Virus record (IMG/VR): IMGVR_UViG_3300024509_000007
Location: 62,001-126,000 of that record
DNA from: a virus
Length of the DNA: 64,000 nucleotides
Reading direction: 5' to 3' (one strand)
Below, one piece after another: positions 46,877 through 57,800 of this stretch (positions are counted from its first letter, which is position 1; each line of letters begins with the position of its first letter). The position numbers were made by a program, and so were the translations under genes. The notes below the pieces were generated by a model. It ran no database searches. It had not been told where the DNA came from and was given only the letters and a program-made list of their open reading frames with translations.

Positions 46877-47523
46877 TGTCTTATCAAGCTTCTATATCTT
46901 TAGATTTAGGCAAAAGATATATTGGCTTGACTAATTTAACAGCCACTTTAGTAGATACTAATGGAACAGATATAACATTACCTATATCAATAGGTTTTGT
47001 TGAAATAGGAAATGGTAATTATTTATGGACATATTCAGCTTATCCACAAAACTTTAGAGGTGGCGTTAAGTTTAAATCTGGAACTGAAATAATTGGTTTT
47101 TTAGCTATAAATCCAGAAGAATTAGAATATGTAGATGTCAAAGTAAGTACTAGGGCTGGTGCTGGTGGTGTTTCTGTTATAACCCAACAGAGTCCTGTTC
47201 CAGCAGACATAACAGAACCAATAGAGTTAAGATTAATAGATGATTATTTTGCTGCTGAAGGAAGGTCTATAGATTTAACATCTTCTCAATGGCCTACTTT
47301 ATCAGGTGCTATTGTTCAGTTTATTATTGCTGGCAAAGAAACATTTACTAAAAACTTCACTATTATAAATGATACTGTTCTTAGACTAGAACTTTCTTCT
47401 GCTGAACTTGCTATTATAGGTGCTGGTCGTTGGTCTTATGAAGTTAAAGCCACTTTATATAATGGTCATGTATTAACGCTATTGGTGGCAAATATGATAA
47501 TTGTTCCACCTTTTGGCGACTAA
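46876..47523 (+). CDS. structural protein with two beta domains, 215 aa
   Basis: Two similar halves. Each has a strand-rich body, and the second ends with the segment LELSSAELAIIGAGRWSYEV then LYNGHVLTLLVANMIIVPPF. The next gene carries a related copy (LTENQLQQMGYGRWFFEIR, FPNNHISTLFVGTIKITPF). The pattern is like the N-terminal domain of baseplate upper proteins, which dock fibres to the tail. Assigned by pattern and position. Confidence 0.5.
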   Translation: MSYQASISLDLGKRYIGLTNLTATLVDTNGTDITLPISIGFVEIGNGNYLWTYSAYPQNFRGGVKFKSGTEIIGFLAINPEELEYVDVKVSTRAGAGGVSVITQQSPVPADITEPIELRLIDDYFAAEGRSIDLTSSQWPTLSGAIVQFIIAGKETFTKNFTIINDTVLRLELSSAELAIIGAGRWSYEVKATLYNGHVLTLLVANMIIVPPFGD

Positions 47524-47524
47524 A

Positions 47525-47845
47525 ATGGCAAATTTATTAAATAAAACTATAATTAAAAATGTTTTTTTGCAAAAAATATTAGATTCCAATTACATTCCGA
47601 TTACAGATACTTTTACATTAGATGAAAGCACATATATAACTAATGCTGGTGTAATATTTATTGTAAGAGATATTTCAGTAAATATGACGGTTGTTTCTCC
47701 AACAGAACTTTCGTTAGTTTTGACTGAAAATCAATTACAACAAATGGGTTATGGAAGATGGTTTTTTGAAATAAGAGCTTTATTTCCTAACAACCATATT
47801 TCTACTTTATTTGTTGGTACGATAAAGATTACTCCTTTTGCTTGA
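47525..47845 (+). CDS. paralogue of the preceding beta-domain protein, 106 aa
   Basis: Start MANLLNKTIIKNVF at 47525. A single copy of the beta domain described for 46876-47523, ending ISTLFVGTIKITPFA. Duplicated fibre-docking domains are the simplest reading. Confidence 0.5.
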   Translation: MANLLNKTIIKNVFLQKILDSNYIPITDTFTLDESTYITNAGVIFIVRDISVNMTVVSPTELSLVLTENQLQQMGYGRWFFEIRALFPNNHISTLFVGTIKITPFA

Positions 47846-47853
47846 GGTTATCT

Positions 47854-48384
47854 ATGTTGTGGCAGTCAGAAATGACAACTTTGCTGCGAGTTTTGATAGA
47901 TGATCTTTCAGCAAATCCAAATTATACTGATGGTAGATTAGTTCAGACATTAGCAGTTGCTGCACAAATTGTTATTACAGATATAGACTTTCCTGTAAAC
48001 TATAGTGTTGATATTCAAGGACTAACAATAAGTCCAGATCCTACTGTTCGTAATGTATCTAGAGATGAAAACTTTATAAATTTAGTATGTTTTAAAGCAG
48101 CTTGCATTATTGAAAGATCTGAAGCAAGAACAAGTGTTCGTCAAGGCATAGCTATTAGAGATGGTAGTTCTTCTATAGATTTGCGTGGATCAATGGACGG
48201 CAGACTAAAACTTATTGAAAAAGGTTGGTGTGCCGTTTATGACGAAGCTAAATTAGACTATCAAACTGGTAGAAGTGGCGTTATAGCTGGAGCAGCTATC
48301 ATAGCACCATTTAGAGTATTTGCTGGTTACAGTGATCAGACATACTATCCAAATAATCAAGGTGGAAATTCATATTTTAGATGA
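47854..48384 (+). CDS. probable head-tail connector, 176 aa
   Basis: Start MLWQSEMTTLLRVLIDDLS at 47854; TTG at 47842 is the longer alternative. A helix-rich product with DENFINLVCFKAACIIERSEAR and a loop RDGSSSIDLRGSMDGRLKL resembles adaptor (gp15/gp6-like) connector proteins. No direct homology can be shown here. Confidence 0.45.
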   Translation: MLWQSEMTTLLRVLIDDLSANPNYTDGRLVQTLAVAAQIVITDIDFPVNYSVDIQGLTISPDPTVRNVSRDENFINLVCFKAACIIERSEARTSVRQGIAIRDGSSSIDLRGSMDGRLKLIEKGWCAVYDEAKLDYQTGRSGVIAGAAIIAPFRVFAGYSDQTYYPNNQGGNSYFR

Positions 48385-48392
48385 GGTGAGAA

Positions 48393-48851
48393 ATGGCAGA
48401 TTTAAATAGGATTGATGGTAGTGGAAATTTTGTTTATGGCGGTGCTTATATTCAAACTCCACCAGGAGTTGAAAGTACTGATAGAGGAACTTATCTTGGT
48501 GGTGCAAAAATATATCAAGACTTACCACAACCAGCCATAGAAGAAACTTTTGGCATTAATTATGTAGACGCTTCAACTTTTGGTACTTTAACAGATGGCT
48601 CTGGAACTATAACTCAAGCCAATGTGGCTCAAACTGTTTTTGCTGCAAGACCACAAAGAAATTATTTATTATTTGTTAATTTGTCCGATACAGTTATGTA
48701 TGTAAATATAGATGGTGTTGCTACAGATACAAATTCATACCCAGTTCTTACTGGTGGTCAATTAAGTTTTGAAAGTGGTTTTATTCCAAATGGGGCTGTT
48801 AGTGTAATATGTGCATCTTCTGGAAAAGAATTTGTTGCAAAAGAGGGATAA
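48393..48851 (+). CDS. small structural protein, 152 aa
   Basis: Begins MADLNRIDGSGNFVYGGAY. The second half (FAARPQRNYLLFVNLSDTVMY..., VSVICASSGKEFVAKEG) resembles the small beta-barrel protein that often accompanies phage head or neck genes. Four nt ahead of a collagen-like gene. Confidence 0.5.
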   Translation: MADLNRIDGSGNFVYGGAYIQTPPGVESTDRGTYLGGAKIYQDLPQPAIEETFGINYVDASTFGTLTDGSGTITQANVAQTVFAARPQRNYLLFVNLSDTVMYVNIDGVATDTNSYPVLTGGQLSFESGFIPNGAVSVICASSGKEFVAKEG

Positions 48852-48854
48852 GAA

Positions 48855-51800
48855 ATGCCGTTAATTAATACTGGTTCTATAGGTGTTCTTTATAAGGGCA
48901 CTTGGTCTTCTTCTGCATCATATACTGCAAACGATATAGTTGAATATAATTCATCTACTTATATAGCCATTCAGTCATCTACTAATCAAAATCCAGAAAC
49001 GGCTTCTACTTATTGGGCAGCTTTTGGAGACGGTGCTACTGGTGCACAAGGAGCACAAGGAGCACAAGGTCGTCAGGGTTTTCAGGGATCTCAAGGATCA
49101 CAAGGTTCCCAAGGATCAACTGGAACTTCTGGATCTCAAGGTTCGCAAGGTAATCAAGGTTCTCAGGGTTCACAAGGTTCGCAAGGATCTCAGGGTTCTC
49201 AAGGATCACAAGGTTCTCAGGGAGACAGAGGTTATACCGGTTCGCAAGGTGTTCAAGGTAGTCAGGGATCTCAGGGATCACAAGGAACACAGGGATCGCA
49301 AGGATCTCAAGGAACGCAGGGTTCACAAGGATCACAAGGTTCTCAAGGAAGTCAAGGTCGTCAAGGTAGTCAAGGAGGTCAAGGCTCGGCTGGATCTCAA
49401 GGTCTACAAGGATATCAGGGTTCTGAAGGTATAAGTGGTGGAACCAAATTTATTTTTTCTATAGTAAGTAATCAATTTGCCGTTGAAGGCATTTCTAACA
49501 ATTCAGATCCAATAACTGTTTGTCGTGGACAAAAATTCTTTTTCGATTTTTCCGCATTAACATCTAACTTTGTAGCTATTAGAAATGGAGATGGTTTAAC
49601 TACTAATGTTGCTGGAACTAGTTCTAATAATAATGAATCTTCTGGAAGTACAGGTCAAATCATTACTTATGAAATACCTTTAGATGCTCCTTCTAGCGGT
49701 ATAGTTGTTCAATCAATAACTAATCCTGCAATTATAAGATCTATTTCCGTTACCGATTATACTGGTCCTCAAGGCAATCAAGGTGTTCAAGGTTTACAAG
49801 GATCTCAAGGATCACAAGGCTCTCAGGGTTTGCAAGGTTTGCAGGGTGGTAACGGAGTCCAAGGTGTTCAAGGATCTACTGGTACTCAAGGTTTTCAAGG
49901 TTCTCAGGGTTCTCAGGGTGTAGTTGGTGTCATTGGACCACAGGGTTCTACTGGATCTCAAGGTTTACAAGGTTCTTCTGGTAGTCAAGGCAATCAAGGT
50001 TTTACTGGTTCTACTGGACCACAAGGATCTCAAGGAAATCAAGGGTCTACTGGTAATCAAGGTTCTCAAGGCTCTCAAGGAGATCAAGGATCTACTGGAT
50101 CTCAAGGAAATCAAGGATCTGCCGGAACTCAAGGTTCTCAAGGTTTTCAAGGTTCTTCTGGTCCACAAGGATCTCAAGGATCTACTGGTTCTTCTGGATC
50201 ACAAGGTTCTCAAGGATCTCAAGGTCCAGTAGGAGTTACTGGTTCTCAAGGTGCACAAGGTTCTGCCGGTAGTAATGGTTCACAAGGCAGTCAAGGCAGT
50301 CAAGGTGCTGCTGGATCTTCTGGCCCTCAAGGATCTCAAGGTTCTCAAGGTGCTTCTGGAAATAATGGTTCCCAAGGATCTCAAGGTTCTCAAGGTGCTG
50401 CTGGAAATAATGGTTCCCAAGGTTCTCAAGGTGCTGCTGGTCCTCAAGGATCTCAAGGTTTTCAAGGTATCCAAGGTAATACTGGTATATCTTGGAAGGG
50501 TGATTGGTCATCTTCTACTAATTACTCTCTTAACGATGTAGTTTATTATGGTGGCACTAGTTATATAGCTATACTTGCAAGTACTAGTTCTTCTCCAAAA
50601 CAGCCAGATTTAAATCCTTTATATTGGGCTACTGTTGCACAAGCTGGTGCTACCGGTGGTTCTAATGGACCCCAAGGATTTCAGGGTTTTCAAGGATTAA
50701 CTGGCTTAACTGGTCCGCAAGGATCTCAGGGTAGACAAGGACTTGTTGGCTCGTCTGGATCTAGAGGTTTTCAGGGAGATCAAGGTTTTCAAGGTAACCA
50801 AGGAAGTCAAGGTTTCCAAGGATCTGCTGGAACAAATGGTACAAATGGATCTACTGGTCCTCAAGGATTTCAGGGGTCTACTGGAACATCTGGTTCTACA
50901 GGCCCACAAGGTTTTCAAGGTTCTACTGGTTTATCTGGAAGTTCTGGTTCTACTGGTCCGCAAGGTTTTCAAGGAAATGTTGGAACTACAGGATCACAAG
51001 GTTTTCAAGGTAATGCTGGATCTAATGGTTCTACTGGTCCACAAGGTTTTCAAGGTTTTCAAGGTGGTGCTGGGTCACAAGGTTCTCAAGGAAGACAAGG
51101 CTTAATTGGCTCTGCTGGCCCAAGAGGTTTTCAAGGTTTTCAAGGTTATCAAGGAGATAGAGGCGGAACTTTATATACAGTAACAAATAATTCTTCATTA
51201 ATTGAAATACAAGGTCTTGGTAATACAGAACCGATCACAATTATAAGGGGTCAAAGATACTTCTTTGATTTCACATCTTCTCCAGAATTATTAGCTATTA
51301 GAACAGCGACAGGATCAAATTCTACTGTAGCTACAACTCAAAATAATGACCCATTAGCAGGAACTAAAAACATAGTTGTTTGGGATATTCCTATAAATGA
51401 ATCTTCTACAACTTTGATACTTGAATCTACACAATCTTCAAAAAATAGAACCTTTACTTTGCGTGATATTTTTGGTGCTAATGGTTCTAATGGAACTCCA
51501 GGAACTCCAGGATCTAATGGTTCATCTGGTCCTGTTGGTCCAACTGGTCCAACCGGTCAAGCTGGCCAAAATGGTCCTACTGGCCCAACTGGCCCACAAG
51601 GATTTCAAGGTTATCAAGGATCTGCTGGAACTCCAGGACTAGCTGTGGTAAACTTTTATCAACAGCCTAGTAGGCCGTCAAATCCACCAAGCAATTCTTT
51701 TGCTGTTTGGTATGACACTACTAATTCTGTATTATATTTTTGGATAACTGATAATAACGGTTCTAATTGGGTATCATTCTCAGGAAACGCATATGCCTAA
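48855..51800 (+). CDS. collagen-like fibre protein with sugar-binding-like domains, 981 aa
   Basis: N-terminal module (WSSSASYTANDIVEYNSSTY, residues about 16-35) has the W...Y..GD.V.Y pattern of small carbohydrate-binding modules. A sister copy lies near residue 555 (WSSSTNYSLNDVVYYGG). Between and after are long Gly-X-Y runs, here GSQ-rich with GST/GPQ/GAA triplets, about 600 residues in all. Two related beta domains (near 195 and 775) share QxFFDFS and a final RxISV/RTFTL strand. The C-terminus is a VWYDTTNSVLYFW mini-domain shared with three other proteins here. Confidence 0.75.
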   Translation: MPLINTGSIGVLYKGTWSSSASYTANDIVEYNSSTYIAIQSSTNQNPETASTYWAAFGDGATGAQGAQGAQGRQGFQGSQGSQGSQGSTGTSGSQGSQGNQGSQGSQGSQGSQGSQGSQGSQGDRGYTGSQGVQGSQGSQGSQGTQGSQGSQGTQGSQGSQGSQGSQGRQGSQGGQGSAGSQGLQGYQGSEGISGGTKFIFSIVSNQFAVEGISNNSDPITVCRGQKFFFDFSALTSNFVAIRNGDGLTTNVAGTSSNNNESSGSTGQIITYEIPLDAPSSGIVVQSITNPAIIRSISVTDYTGPQGNQGVQGLQGSQGSQGSQGLQGLQGGNGVQGVQGSTGTQGFQGSQGSQGVVGVIGPQGSTGSQGLQGSSGSQGNQGFTGSTGPQGSQGNQGSTGNQGSQGSQGDQGSTGSQGNQGSAGTQGSQGFQGSSGPQGSQGSTGSSGSQGSQGSQGPVGVTGSQGAQGSAGSNGSQGSQGSQGAAGSSGPQGSQGSQGASGNNGSQGSQGSQGAAGNNGSQGSQGAAGPQGSQGFQGIQGNTGISWKGDWSSSTNYSLNDVVYYGGTSYIAILASTSSSPKQPDLNPLYWATVAQAGATGGSNGPQGFQGFQGLTGLTGPQGSQGRQGLVGSSGSRGFQGDQGFQGNQGSQGFQGSAGTNGTNGSTGPQGFQGSTGTSGSTGPQGFQGSTGLSGSSGSTGPQGFQGNVGTTGSQGFQGNAGSNGSTGPQGFQGFQGGAGSQGSQGRQGLIGSAGPRGFQGFQGYQGDRGGTLYTVTNNSSLIEIQGLGNTEPITIIRGQRYFFDFTSSPELLAIRTATGSNSTVATTQNNDPLAGTKNIVVWDIPINESSTTLILESTQSSKNRTFTLRDIFGANGSNGTPGTPGSNGSSGPVGPTGPTGQAGQNGPTGPTGPQGFQGYQGSAGTPGLAVVNFYQQPSRPSNPPSNSFAVWYDTTNSVLYFWITDNNGSNWVSFSGNAYA

Positions 51801-54800
51801 TCCTAACGAATTGCCAGGAATTTCTAATCCTTCTAGAGATTCTTTAGTATATAGACAGCCCAATGAACCAAAAATAGTTGAAAGAAAAAGACCTGCTTTT
51901 TGGTATAATACAGCAAGCAATGCTACATTTTTTTGGAATCCAAACTCACAACAGTGGATTCCTATTAAATCTATTAATTCCGCTCCGACTACTACAACAA
52001 CTACCACAACGACATTAAGTCCTACTGCTGTATACCCAGATACTCTTCGTGTAACAGCTGGAATTCCCACATCTATTAGTTTAGATTCTTCTGGAAAATC
52101 TCTTATTTCAGAAAATATAGTATTAACTTTTACAAATTCTGGATTACCTTTATCACCAATAAAAGCAGTAGGCACATTAACAGTTACTTCTTCTAATAAT
52201 AATTTTTTAATTAAAAATTCTTCTGGTGGAACATTTTCTAAATCTATATCCACAAATTCTACTTATACTATAGATGCTAATTCTTTAAGATTAGAATGGA
52301 TAGGAACAGATCCATCTATTTTTGCGAATAATGCTAATATTATAGTATATTTAACATTTACTTTGACTTTAGATAATGCAGCACAAATATCTAATAGTGA
52401 TCCAGATTGGTCACCAGTTACTGTTTTAAGACCAGGTTCTGTCGCTTCTCAAATTGTAGCTAGTATGACTAATCCAGCTACAATCGCAAATTCAAGCACA
52501 CAACATGATCAATTAAGTTTAGAAGCATATGAAACATTTGTTAATACAAATAATATTTATATATCTTTTTTAGATGAAAATGGAGTACTTGCTAATAATT
52601 TTAATATGTCTGCTTCTAATGCAGTTACTGGAATAATTATACAAGTAATAGATAATGGCCAAAATGATTTTGTTGAAACATTTTCGTTTGGTTCTAGAGA
52701 TGTAACTAATGGCGTGTCTTCAATACCATCATTTAAATTAACATTAGGATATATTTTAAGATCTTATTTACTAGACACAGTAAAAACTTCTATAAAACTT
52801 AGGCAAAACGGTTCTATATTCAATTCATTGCAAGACATTATTCATAATATACCAATTAATGTAAAGACAGCACCAACGACTACGACTGCTACAACCACAA
52901 CTACCACGACCACTACAACTACAACCACTACAACAACAACTGTAAGACCTAATAATCCACCACAAAATAATGAATTTGCGGTATTTATAACATCTGAAGA
53001 TTTAAACTATACAAGTAATTCAGCAGTATTAAAATTAAATGACTATAGATTTAATTTACATCTCAATGCTTCAACTTATGACACTAGACATAACTTTAAA
53101 ACATCTAGTTATTACATTCCTCATAAAGACAATTCTAATAGAAATTTCAATTGGGATTTTGATATTATTGTAGGCAAGTTTGGAAACGGTATAATTTTAA
53201 CATTTTCTAGTATTATAGAAAATAATTATTTTGGACCTCCATCAATAGGCTTTGTTCGATTAGATAAATATGATCTAAAAAATACTATCTTTCCACAGAA
53301 CGAAAGACAGTTATATATACAAAATAGATTTTTATCTAATTTATATTCTGATAGTGCTGCCCCTAGTTCTTTTAATTCAAAATTTACTTTAAATACTTCA
53401 AAAATAAATGATTATTACAGTAATATAGTATCTTCTAATTCAAGATTTTATGTTTTATCAGGTGGTAGAAAAACATCTTCTAATACATATGCCGATGGAA
53501 CGCATATAATCGCAACCGCTCCACAATACGATCCAAATTTATACAACTCAATTAAATCAGTTTTTATACCAAACTTTTTTGCAAATAAGAGTGTTCAGAC
53601 AGATATTTTTGGATGGTCACAAGAACAAGTAGAAGGTGCTTGGGATGGTCAATGTGTATTATCTGGTAAATTATTTAATAACAATGAATTTTTAACAGGT
53701 TATTTTTCTACATCAAATCCTTCTGCGTCATTAGGACTAGTTAATACAGGAACATTTGTTGGTTTTAAATCCAATACTGAAGAAATAGAAGAAGCACAAA
53801 CAAAATGCAGAACTTTAACACAAAATGCTTCTGGTTTTATAACTTATAACTTTGTAAAAATATTTGAAGATAAATATGACATTAAAGGTTCTATTTTTAT
53901 TCATGAAAATCGTACTACCGAAATTATAAATGGAAACACAACCTTTGTTTCAAATTTCTTTGTAGCTACACCATTTGAATTTTATACATTTAAATATTTA
54001 TTACAAAATAACGGTCTTCCATCAGGAACTGCACCAAGTATTTCTAAATTTATTCTTGAGCAAGGCGATGACAACGCTACAGATTATAAAATACTTTTGG
54101 ATACCGATTATAATAAATGTAATTTGGAATATGTTGCATCTGATGCTGATTGGCACAGTTTGTATATTGTTTTGCGAAAACAATGTTATGAATTTTATGA
54201 ACCTGGCGAAGCCGGAAAAAGCTTAACCGATCAGTTAAATGATGTGCTTTTTTTTGGTTCTCCAGTTGAATGTTTAAATATTATAAAAATACCATATATA
54301 AAACTTTTTGAACCTAATTTAACAGAACTTGGTGATCTAGGATTAGATAACTTTAAAATATCTCTTGTTTCAAATAATTTTTCTGTTCCATTAAAAACCG
54401 GCATAGAAACTGTTTTGCTTTATCAAACTCTTCCGGTTTATTTTGGAAATACTGATGATCAAAAATTTCCTTTTATGTATAGAAGTTTTAATAGTCCAAC
54501 TAATAAAAATAACACTTCAATAATAGAACCTAAATTTGTTACAACTTTCAATAAATTTCAGTCAATTCCAAATTTTGAATTTTTAACAGAATCATGTTCT
54601 TGCGATGTGCATGTATTACAAAATAATTTTAATACAACTACAACAACTACTAGTTTAAATACCACCACAACTACTACGACAACAACGACAACAACCACAA
54701 CAACGACTACAACAACTACTCAAGCACCTCCAGAGTGTTTTGGAACTTGGAAAACAGTAAAAGTTGAAAAAGCTACTTCTCCAAGTCCATATATTAAAAA

Positions 54801-57800
54801 AGGTTATTTATCTTCTATTGGTAATAATACAAATAAAACAGCCATTATTTATATACTTGGAAATTTAGAGACATTTTATAAAACAAATGACATTAATTTA
54901 TTTGATACAGAAATTAGATATGATCTTTTTGATAATTTAGGTTATAACTTAATAAACACACCAAATAATTCTAGTTTTAATACGCCTATTGATATTAATT
55001 TTAATATAGAAGCTGTTTTAAACACAGATTCTTCTATGATTATTGCTCCAAGTATTTTACCTCCAGAACAATTAATTTTTGAAACTTCTGAAGAATATGT
55101 AGTTTCTGTTACAAAAAACTATTTTTTAACTAAAAACAACAATGTATATAAGTGTTATTTTGGAAGTGGTAAAATTTTTGAAGGTACATTTAATGGAGAT
55201 GCTTATTTAGAACCAATTACAAATAATAGTGATATTTTTATATTATCAACAAGTTCATCGGATGATGTTTATGTTAAAAAAGGAAATTCAAATACATTTA
55301 TAATAGCTCAAAACCAAGGCATAACACTCAAATCCACTTACAAAAGAATAGATTTTGATTCTTTGCATTATTTAGCAATAGATAATAATGGTAATCTTAA
55401 AGTTTCATATCCAAATAATTTTACTCAGTGGCAATCAGTAATAATAAATAATATTAATGCTAATGCCCCAGTAAAATTTATAGATGTAGTTTCAAATGGA
55501 ATAGGTGCGATAGCATTAACTGATAAAAGATATATATATTTTACATTTGATAGTTTTAATTGGCATGAATATGATCTCGGTGAAGACTATTTATTTCATA
55601 ACATAGAATTCTTTCCAAAAAATGAAAACACCGATACCGATAAATTTGTAATAACCAGTTTCTTTAATGGCAATGCTCATGTTCACCATGTTGAATGTAG
55701 TAGTATTACTCCTCCGACTACGACTACTACAACAACCACAACAACTACCACTAGTACAACTCCATGTCCAAGTTGGAAATCTGTTTATAACGAAGCTTTA
55801 GATTGTTTTGATTGTGTTTGTGAAGTTGATGGAAGTGGAATATACACATCTCAGGAAGAATGTGAAACTGCTTTACAGGCAGCTTCTTTAGCTATCTGTA
55901 CAACTACCACTACCACTACTACAACCACTACTACAAGTGCACCTCCTACACCATGCGATTTAGCTAAAGCAGAATTGACATCAACTTTTCAATATTGTTT
56001 TAATTTAAATAATTTATCTAAACCAGCAAATAATTGTTGTCCTGAATTAAATTTATTTTTAAATTATTATAAACAATATAGTACTAGTCCTTATACTGGA
56101 ATTTATGTAACAGATTTGCCAGATGGAAGATTTGAAAAATTAACATCTAATGATTTTATTACTAATAATGATCCAACTTTATATTATTTTGCTTATAAAC
56201 CAATTTCTATTTTAACAGATCCATTAACCAATGAATATCCACCTGAAGAAACTGGTCCATATTATGACTTTTTAAAAAGTTGTAACATTCCAAGAAAGTG
56301 TCTTTTCAACTTAAACACAAAAAGATTTATAAACACAAGTATTATTTTAAGAGGTTTTTCTTCTAGATCAAATATAAATATAGGTCTTCATTATATAACT
56401 TGGCAATTACAACTTTGGTTTGATACACAGGAAGAATATCAATCTGGAGGAACAACATTTTATTTTTGGAAAAAATCATATCCACAATTAAATGATTCAC
56501 AAAAACAAATAATCGATCAACTTTCAGGAACAGGCTCTATATTTAAAGATGAAAGATTTGTTCCTATAATAATTAGAAATCCAAGTCAAAAACAATATCT
56601 TAATTCTGTCGTATTGAATAGAGATCCTTGGCATGCAAGTCATGGTTGTTTAGTTGGTATAGTATTTTATGATAAAAATATAAAAGAAATTGTTCCTTAT
56701 CAAAATGAAGAACAACAAAAAGCTTTTATATCTAGGTGGGAATGTTCTTTTAAACAATTACCTTATGGAAGATCGCTTTTAAAATATGGTTATATTCAAC
56801 CAGAATTTTATGTTCATGAATCAACTTTGACAAGACAAAATTCAAATCCGATTTTCTATGTTGCTGCAAGTTATAATCCTAAAAACCCTCTTTCTATATA
56901 CCAAACATTAGATGCATACTCTATAGGAAATATATATAATATCAGAGGTATGTTAAAAGAAATAAGGCATATAGGCGGAACAAATATTGAATATAATAAT
57001 ACCACAAGAATTACATTAGAACCAGATTGCACAGGTTTAATAACAACTACTACAACAACACCAAATACTCAAACAACAACAACAAAAATAAGTATTAATC
57101 GTCCTCCATTACCTCCTGTTGTAACTACAACCACGACTACAGCTACTACAACAACTACAGGGCCGGGAGGAACAACTACAACCGTTGGTCCTTCTGGTAC
57201 TGCTCTTAAAATGCCCGATGGAATTACATTTAGAAATGGTAAAATCTATATAACTGTTGGTGGTTATGTAAGAAAAGTTATTGAAAATGACATTGGCGAT
57301 CCAGTAAATAATTCTGGTGGTCCAGTTATGTCGAATACCGTTTGTTATTGGAACTACTCACAAAAAGAAAAGGGTAGAATTGGAAGATCTTGGTTAAGAT
57401 TTACTCAGTTAAAACATTCAGTTCATGGAACAAATATTCACGATATTAGAAGTCCCGACAGAAGTGATACATCTTATCTTTTTAATTGCGGTGATTTTCC
57501 AGCACAAAATAATCCAGATTTTGGCGTTGTGTTACCATCAATATCTGCGTCTGCAATGGGATTATTAGAGGCACAAAGAAATTATTTTGCGTTAACAAAT
57601 GTTTTAGCTAATAGCAATGTTTTTCCAGTTCCTCATTTAGATGCTACAAATTGTAGAAAACCTTCTTATCCAATCACTGATTCATTAAATATAAAAATTG
57701 ATGAACACATAAAAACTGGTTGTAAAACAAGTAAATATACAACCCCAGAAGGCTACACATTTTCTGCACAAACAGCTTATTTTATATTAAGTCCTGCTTT

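Noticed and set aside
36963-51800. CRISPR-like regularity in collagen genes
   Set aside because: The repeats are coding, in frame and without unique spacers.
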